Below the pieces are notes generated by a model. The model had not been told where the DNA came from. It made no database searches and saw nothing but the letters and a program-made list of their open reading frames with translations. This document shows positions 58,917 through 64,000 of a DNA stretch of 64,000 nucleotides, piece by piece; position 1 is the first letter of the stretch; each line of letters opens with the position of its first letter. The translations under genes were made by a program, and so were the position numbers. Source of the stretch: Saccharomycopsis malanga. Its lineage: Eukaryota; Ascomycota; Saccharomycetes; Ascoideales; Saccharomycopsidaceae. Location of the stretch: NCBI GenBank assembly GCA_004014935.1, contig CP025321.1:3162001-3226000 (forward strand). The letters are read 5' to 3'.

Positions 58917-60116
58917 ATGAGACTTCCAATTTCCATTTTAACTTCTGGTGCTTTAACTGCTGTTGTTAGTGCCGCACCTGTTGATTTGGCTGGTGTCTCA
59001 ACTGGAGAACTTTTGAGAAGAGACGCTGGCTTGACCTGGTATTCAACTCGTCCAGGACAACCAATTTCTAAGAGAGAAGCTGAAGCAGATGCCAGTGCAG
59101 ATGCTGGGTTGACTTGGTATTCAACTCGTCCAGGACAACCAATTTCTAAGAGAGAGGCCGAAGCAGATGCCAGTGCAGATGCTGGGTTGACTTGGTATTC
59201 AATTCGTCCAGGACAACCAATTTCTAAGAGAGAAGCTGAAGCAGATGCCAGTGCAGATGCTGGGTTGACTTGGTATTCAATTCGTCCAGGACAACCAATC
59301 TCTAAGAGAGAAGCCGAAGCCGAAGCCAGTGCAGATGCTGGGTTGACTTGGTATTCAACTCGTCCAGGACAACCAATCTCTAAGAGAGAAGCCGAAGCAG
59401 ATGCCAGTGCAGATGCTGGGTTGACTTGGTATTCAACTCGTCCAGGACAACCAATTTCTAAGAGAGAGGCCGAAGCAGATGCCAGTGCAGATGCTGGGTT
59501 GACTTGGTATTCAATTCGTCCAGGACAACCAATTTCTAAGAGAGAGGCCGAAGCCGATGCCAGTGCAGATGCTGGGTTGACTTGGTATTCAATTCGTCCA
59601 GGACAACCAATCTCTAAGAGAGAAGCCGAAGCCGAAGCCAGTGCAGATGCTGGGTTGACTTGGTATTCAACTCGTCCAGGACAACCAATCTCTAAGAGAG
59701 AAGCCGAAGCAGATGCCAGTGCAGATGCTGGGTTGACTTGGTATTCAACTCGTCCAGGACAACCAATCTCTAAGAGAGAAGCCGAAGCCGAAGCCAGTGC
59801 AGATGCTGGGTTGACTTGGTATTCAATTCGTCCAGGACAACCAATCTCTAAGAGAGAAGCCGAAGCCGAAGCCAGTGCAGATGCTGGGTTGACTTGGTAT
59901 TCAACTCGTCCAGGACAACCAATCTCTAGGAGAGAAGCCGAAGCAGATGCCAGTGCAGATGCTGGGTTGACTTGGTACTCAACTCGTCCAGGACAACCAA
60001 TCTCTAAGAGAGAGGCCGAAGCAGATGCCAGTGCAGATGCTGGGTTGACTTGGTACTCAACTCGTCCAGGACAACCAATCTCTAAGAGAGAAGCCGCAGT
60101 AGAAGCAGAAGCCTAA
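58917..60116 (+). CDS. MFALPHA: Alpha mating-factor precursor with 14 peptide repeats
   Basis: 399 residues. Signal peptide ~1-19 (MRLPISILTSGALTAVVSA), a very short pro-segment (20-35, ending LLRR), then 13 full 26-residue repeats and a shorter 14th. Each repeat holds the pheromone GLTWYS(T/I)RPGQPIS followed by KR (Kex2 site) and five Xaa-Ala dipeptides (EA EA D/EA SA DA), substrates for Ste13-type dipeptidyl aminopeptidase; Kex1 would remove the KR. The first peptide is preceded by RR-DA, so it is processed the same way. Peptide residue 7 is Thr in repeats 1, 2, 5, 6, 9, 10, 12, 13, 14 and Ile in 3, 4, 7, 8, 11. RPGQPI is shared with Kluyveromyces alpha-factor (WSWITLRPGQPIF). The pro-region has no Asn, so it lacks the N-glycosylation sites of the Saccharomyces precursor. 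Repeat 12 has an RR instead of a KR site. Confidence 0.96.
   Translation: MRLPISILTSGALTAVVSAAPVDLAGVSTGELLRRDAGLTWYSTRPGQPISKREAEADASADAGLTWYSTRPGQPISKREAEADASADAGLTWYSIRPGQPISKREAEADASADAGLTWYSIRPGQPISKREAEAEASADAGLTWYSTRPGQPISKREAEADASADAGLTWYSTRPGQPISKREAEADASADAGLTWYSIRPGQPISKREAEADASADAGLTWYSIRPGQPISKREAEAEASADAGLTWYSTRPGQPISKREAEADASADAGLTWYSTRPGQPISKREAEAEASADAGLTWYSIRPGQPISKREAEAEASADAGLTWYSTRPGQPISRREAEADASADAGLTWYSTRPGQPISKREAEADASADAGLTWYSTRPGQPISKREAAVEAEA
59025..60113 (+). repeat. 78 bp coding tandem repeat of the alpha-factor gene
   Basis: Fourteen units of 78 bp (last shortened). Silent and replacement markers (ACT/ATT at peptide residue 7, ATT/ATC before TCT, GAA/GAG and GCC/GCA in the spacer) show that units 2-5 and 6-9 are near-copies of one four-unit block. 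Confidence 0.95.
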
Positions 60117-61494
60117 CTATAAAAGATTCTGATTTTCTCAGCTAGCCTAGGCACTCTTATTATTATCTTTCCAATATGAACCAACAAGTTTTAATTAGCC
60201 ACTTATGTGTTATACTTCTTGTTGAAGTACCTCTGAATTTTTCTTCTAATTTCCGTATCAATTTGCTACCTTTCTGAGACTATTCTTTTATCTTTTAGTT
60301 TGCTCCATTATTTTTCATAAAGGCGAGGACTTACAGTTTTATATCAATGTTTTCATAGTTATCATGATCCATATTTGTAGTATGCTAGTGTATAAGATCT
60401 AGCGCAAAAAATCAACTTTATAAAATACTGTTACTATGAAATGTGTACCAATAGGGCGATTTTCAACTAATAACTGTCTAAGGTATTGTTGGCACTCTGC
60501 AGAGAACGATTACACCAGCGTACATACCTTACAATAAAAAACAGTAATCATAAACTATGATGAAATAGCAATCTTCAAGGTCTTTGAAAACTGGGTGTTG
60601 TTCAAATGACAACAAGCATGCATTCAAATCGAACATCTGTTTTAGTTGAGCTAAATTAGAGCAGATCATGAATTTAAATAGGGGTGTACACTTGTATTCT
60701 CTTGTTTACAGAATAAAACAATCAGACACTAGCACCAAATTGGAACTATGATCCGAAGCAATAAGACACAATAGAACTAGCCTTTTCCAATAACCATTTG
60801 GCTATGTCACTTGATTCAATCGTATTCTTCTTTTAACGATAAGCTGTGAAGGATCTTTAACAGATGACAATAGTTAAACAGTAAATAACTTAGGTTGTTA
60901 CAGACTTATTGCCAGTCTATAATATCAAAGTAACTCTATTTTGTAAGTGATTTGACTGTTTATGCACGGCCCATAATTCTGGATGTCCTGTTGAAACCAA
61001 ATGGGATCCATTTAAAGGGATGAACAAAACGAGTCAACTAAAAATAAATTAGCAACAGGTTCATTGCTAGACTAAATAATGGATACAGGCACGCTCAGTG
61101 CACCTCAACGCGTTTAATATGACATTTGGTGACTAAGAACTACAAAATAAGGCTATTGAAAAAACATACTGTATTAAATAGGCTATTAAAAAGTCTGAGG
61201 AGAGAGGTAAGAACTGGGTATTAATAAATAGTGTATTAGAACAAAAAGGTAAAAGATAGCCATCAGATAACCAGGCTAAGAAAACCAGAAGAAAATAATG
61301 GTCAGTGAAAGTATATAGGAGTAGTATAAGAACAAATAAAGGAGGGGAGAAACAAAAGGGATAATCATAAAATCGTAAGAAAACCCAAACTTGCTGGATC
61401 GCATTAGAAGTTGGGGAGTCTAGTAAGCCTAGCAAACAATAAACCGAGAGTAGAATATAAAAAGAATTGAACATAAACGAAAAATAAGCAAAGT
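60117..61494. other. Convergent intergenic, alpha-factor gene / bHLH gene
   Basis: 1.4 kb AT-rich. The part near 61,133-61,494 has a long minus-strand frame of hydrophobic codons that is most likely 3' UTR of the bHLH gene. Confidence 0.5.
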
Positions 61495-62967
61495 TTAAGA
61501 GACAGAGGAAATTGCACTGTAATTTATGTTGTTGTTGAGACACAACTGTTTTAATCCCTTGTTAAGATCAATAAGCAGCTCAATTTGGTTTCCAGTCATG
61601 TCTAACACCACAAACTTAGACATCTTAGCGCTAGATGACTTGCCAGATTTTCCAGAAGCCGCGTAGTTAGACTCATTTTGTCTTTTGAGCTCTTCTAATG
61701 GAAGCTTACTGACCAAATTGTCAAAGGAAGACTTGATCAAAAGTCTTCTTTTCTTTTCCGATGAGGTATGGTTAAATCTTTTTTCTTCTTCAGATAACAA
61801 CTTCTTTCTAGTCTTTCTAGTTCTAGTAATCTTGGGAGTCATACCAGAGGTGACAGATTTAACTGCACCATTAGCCAGACCAAGGCTTGTATTGGTAACT
61901 TCAGATGTAAGTTTGGCATGCGTCAGAGACTTTGGACTGTTGCTACCTAAATGAGGCACATTGACAGCATCGATTCTGTCTTTGGAAACATACATGTAGT
62001 CGGAACCACTTTCATTAGACCCCACTGAATATTTGTTTCCTGTATTAATTGTATTGATATAATCATTATTCTGCTGTAATGACTCTGAAGTAGCCACATT
62101 ACCGTAACTAAGGCCACTGATCAAACTATCAAATTCATCTTTTTCCTCACCTGGCTCATTCAAAAAGTCGTCAAGAAAACCTTGTAATGCATTACTTTCG
62201 TTTTGAGAAAGCAATTCATTGTCAAATCCAGGAAGCGGTGAGCCAGACTGAATTTGTTGAGGATAATGGTACTCTGACGTGTAGTTGAAAGGCTTTACAA
62301 GTCGTTGTTGTGGCTGTTGGGTTTCTCCGGATGAAGTTTGTACATTGTTGTTTGCAAGTAATGAGTTGAGAAGCTCAGAACCTGGACTGTCAGGACGTTG
62401 CTGATAATCCTGAACAAAACGGTTATTGCCTTTGGATTGTGATTGTCTGTTGAATTTACTGAAAAGCGAATCAGTCTGATAGCCGCTTACCTTAGCAGTA
62501 GATGCAGCAGATCTAGATTTTTGAGCCATGATATTTTGTTCCTGCATCTGTTTTAGCTGTTCAATCTGGCTTTGAACATACTGTGCCTGAAGGCGGGTCA
62601 ACATATTATAAGCAACTTCAAAGTCATCCAATTGGATGTCGTCAAGAGCTCGGATGTTAGAAATGTCAATGTTAGGATTGCTTAATTGCGGAACATTTTG
62701 TAGGGGGTCGACCTCGGTTTGTTGTGGTTCAGCAGATTGCTGTTTTTGGAAGAACAGATCATAAGTTGTTAAAGCGGCTTGTCTAGAATTACTATTGATT
62801 TGATTGTTATTGTCGATATCAGAAATCAGGGAACGTTTCAAAGCCTCGAGATTATCGTAAGCAGTGCCTTCTTCAGAAGGCGATCTACTTCTAGGAGGGC
62901 TATTTAAGTAACCAGTGTGGTTTGAAGGCGTAAGATTGTAATTCATCTTGTGCAAATGTTGGAGCAT
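61495..62967 (-). CDS. bHLH transcription factor, Ino4-like basic region
   Basis: 490 residues from the ATG at 62965-62967 (MLQHLHKMNYNLTPS); 62946 (MNYNLTPS) is an alternative, while the more upstream frame lacks ATG. Gln/Asn/Ser-rich throughout, with a coiled-coil-like Gln/Leu helix (LTRLQAQYVQSQIEQLKQMQ, about residues 125-145). Basic helix-loop-helix at the C-terminus: RKTRKKLLSEEEKRFNHTSS, then EKKRRLLIKSSFDNLVSKLP, a long Ser/Gly/Lys loop, and SKFVVLDMTGNQIELLIDLN as helix 2. NHxSSEKKRR...FDxLVxxxP is close to yeast Ino4 (NHVSSEKKRRELERAIFDELVAVVP), but Ino4 is only 151 aa. It may be a lineage-specific relative, controlling phospholipid or ribosomal genes by analogy (inference). Confidence 0.83.
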   Translation of the reverse strand: MLQHLHKMNYNLTPSNHTGYLNSPPRSRSPSEEGTAYDNLEALKRSLISDIDNNNQINSNSRQAALTTYDLFFQKQQSAEPQQTEVDPLQNVPQLSNPNIDISNIRALDDIQLDDFEVAYNMLTRLQAQYVQSQIEQLKQMQEQNIMAQKSRSAASTAKVSGYQTDSLFSKFNRQSQSKGNNRFVQDYQQRPDSPGSELLNSLLANNNVQTSSGETQQPQQRLVKPFNYTSEYHYPQQIQSGSPLPGFDNELLSQNESNALQGFLDDFLNEPGEEKDEFDSLISGLSYGNVATSESLQQNNDYINTINTGNKYSVGSNESGSDYMYVSKDRIDAVNVPHLGSNSPKSLTHAKLTSEVTNTSLGLANGAVKSVTSGMTPKITRTRKTRKKLLSEEEKRFNHTSSEKKRRLLIKSSFDNLVSKLPLEELKRQNESNYAASGKSGKSSSAKMSKFVVLDMTGNQIELLIDLNKGLKQLCLNNNINYSAISSVS

Positions 62968-64000
62968 TATCGGATGAGTTGATTCAGTCTTTCGAAATAT
63001 AAGGATCAAAGAAAATTTGTTTAATAATGTTTAAATAAATGACATACAAATGACATTGATTAAACGAAAAGACAAAAAATCCAAGAAGTGGGACTGATTA
63101 TATAGTGGATCAATGACAAGAGCACGATAAGGATTAGGAATCAGCGACGATGCGATGAGATCATGAATCCGGAAAATAAGATTCAGGCCAGAAATAAAAT
63201 TTGGAATTAAAAATAACAACCCCAAGAGACAACAGCGATGAGCGCTGATGAGACGATAGGTTTATGCGATGAGGTGCGGGTGCCTAGAGAGGACGACGGA
63301 TGGTATGACAGCCCGGCGTGCAGAAACAATGCTATGGTTTTAGGTTAATTAAACTGTAAATGGGTGTTGGAGGATCAACGAGGCGGTAATGGTAGGTTGC
63401 AGCTTTAATTAGTGCTGCCATAATCACACTAATGATATAAAGTGTATGACAATGCTGCGAACCGTGGACAACGTAATTAAGCTGAAATGTGTTATGTATT
63501 AAAGTACTTACCAGACAGGCTATGGGAATAGTCGAGGTGTGCAATGATGTTTCGACAATAATGTGTATGAAAAGACGTCAACAACGTTAGACGATTTGTT
63601 ATTATGACAGTATGGCACTTGATATCTTGTTCGATTGGCCGCTCTTTTTTCATGAGAATCACATGCAAATTTATGGTCACTGCGGAGGACTTCCATTTTC
63701 GGTGAAGATTTCTCATCGCTCACAACAGCAAGTGCGTGTTATGATTATCAAGCAGTAGATACGACCATTTTAATGGGCTAAAATGAGCTTAACACGTACT
63801 ATAATGGGACACTTTGTAAAACAAGCCCGAGAGCAATTTAAGGTGGGATACGGTCACTACTTGGTTATTCTGTGTAGTTTTGGTGGTCAGCTTGATGGCG
63901 GCTAACTTAAAATGATATAAATTAATCAATTTAACTAGCGGCATGTTGACAGCTTGTATATCGTATCGACAAATTGTAAATCAGTCATCGTCACTATAGA
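62968..64000. promoter_or_regulatory. Upstream region of the bHLH gene with three GCGATGAG motifs
   Basis: About 1 kb to the window edge. GCGATGAG, the core of the PAC element of ribosome-biogenesis genes, occurs at 63152-63159, 63235-63242 and 63266-63273, within 122 bp. Small ORFs at 63.3-63.7 kb on the minus strand have no support. Confidence 0.5.

Noticed and set aside
61133-61543. 136-codon hydrophobic minus-strand ORF overlapping the end of the bHLH gene
   Set aside because: Starts inside the bHLH coding sequence and is Phe/Leu-rich only because the strand is T-rich; most likely 3' UTR.

Overview
The window is about 64 kb of nuclear chromosome from an ascomycetous budding yeast (Saccharomycotina). 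Evidence: compact single-copy yeast genes (HEM1, VPS33, STE23, THR4, MRPL36, MSB2, PET191, RAD28, PEX2, RRN3, SRP102, ARO2, APS2), short introns with GTATGT-type donors and TACTAAC-type branch sites, AT-rich spacers, and an alpha-mating-factor precursor whose peptide ends like those of Saccharomyces and Kluyveromyces. CTG is strongly avoided: I count no in-frame CTG in the 1,043 codons of STE23. Several of the few CTGs elsewhere sit where serine would fit. This suggests, without proving, a member of the CTG-Ser clade (Debaryomycetaceae/Metschnikowiaceae); if so, CTG-encoded leucines mentioned below should be read as serine.

Layout. 0-16 kb: housekeeping genes: HEM1 (5' end off-window), VPS33, STE23, THR4, an unrecognised protein with about 15 membrane spans, and MRPL36. 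16-33 kb: cell-surface and secreted proteins: a tiny His/Pro-rich secreted protein, the signalling mucin MSB2 behind a 3.5 kb upstream region, a secreted version of the Nuc1 nuclease and a GPI-anchored Tos1/Toh1-type wall protein. Mixed with these are PET191 (spliced), PMP3, RAD28, a probable HSM3 and NCE101 (spliced). 33-48 kb: a group II PLP decarboxylase, PEX2, tRNA-Cys, RRN3 (spliced), a Pro/Ala/Gln-rich protein with many S/T-P sites, SRP102 and ARO2 (spliced). 48-64 kb: a spliced bZIP factor, a Tyr/Gly/Gln-rich prion-like protein, a UFD1-type zinc-finger protein with an AZUL-like C-terminus, APS2, DDR48, two tandem tRNA-Gln(CTG) genes, the alpha-factor precursor and an Ino4-like bHLH factor.

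Most notable points. (1) The alpha-factor precursor has 14 peptide repeats. They encode two peptide versions (GLTWYSTRPGQPIS nine times, GLTWYSIRPGQPIS five times) behind an extremely short pro-region without glycosylation sites, and the gene shows internal block duplication. (2) There is a dispersed short element with an A-box-bearing tRNA-like head, a conserved body and an (ATT)n-type tail. Four copies are visible, one of them 5'-truncated and flanked by a perfect 16 bp target-site duplication. It looks like a tRNA-derived SINE, an element class I do not recall as established in budding yeasts. (3) A UFD1-zinc-finger protein ends in a UBE3A AZUL-like motif. (4) A secreted, Kex2-type, sequon-bearing Nuc1 relative is present.

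Functional links: STE23 (a-factor maturation), MFalpha, MSB2 and the secreted proteins touch mating and the cell surface. THR4 has a consensus Gcn4 site, the HSM3 promoter a PACE-like site, and DDR48 and PMP3 have STREs upstream. The gene order otherwise looks like an ordinary chromosome arm; there are no operon-like clusters and no virus-like genes.
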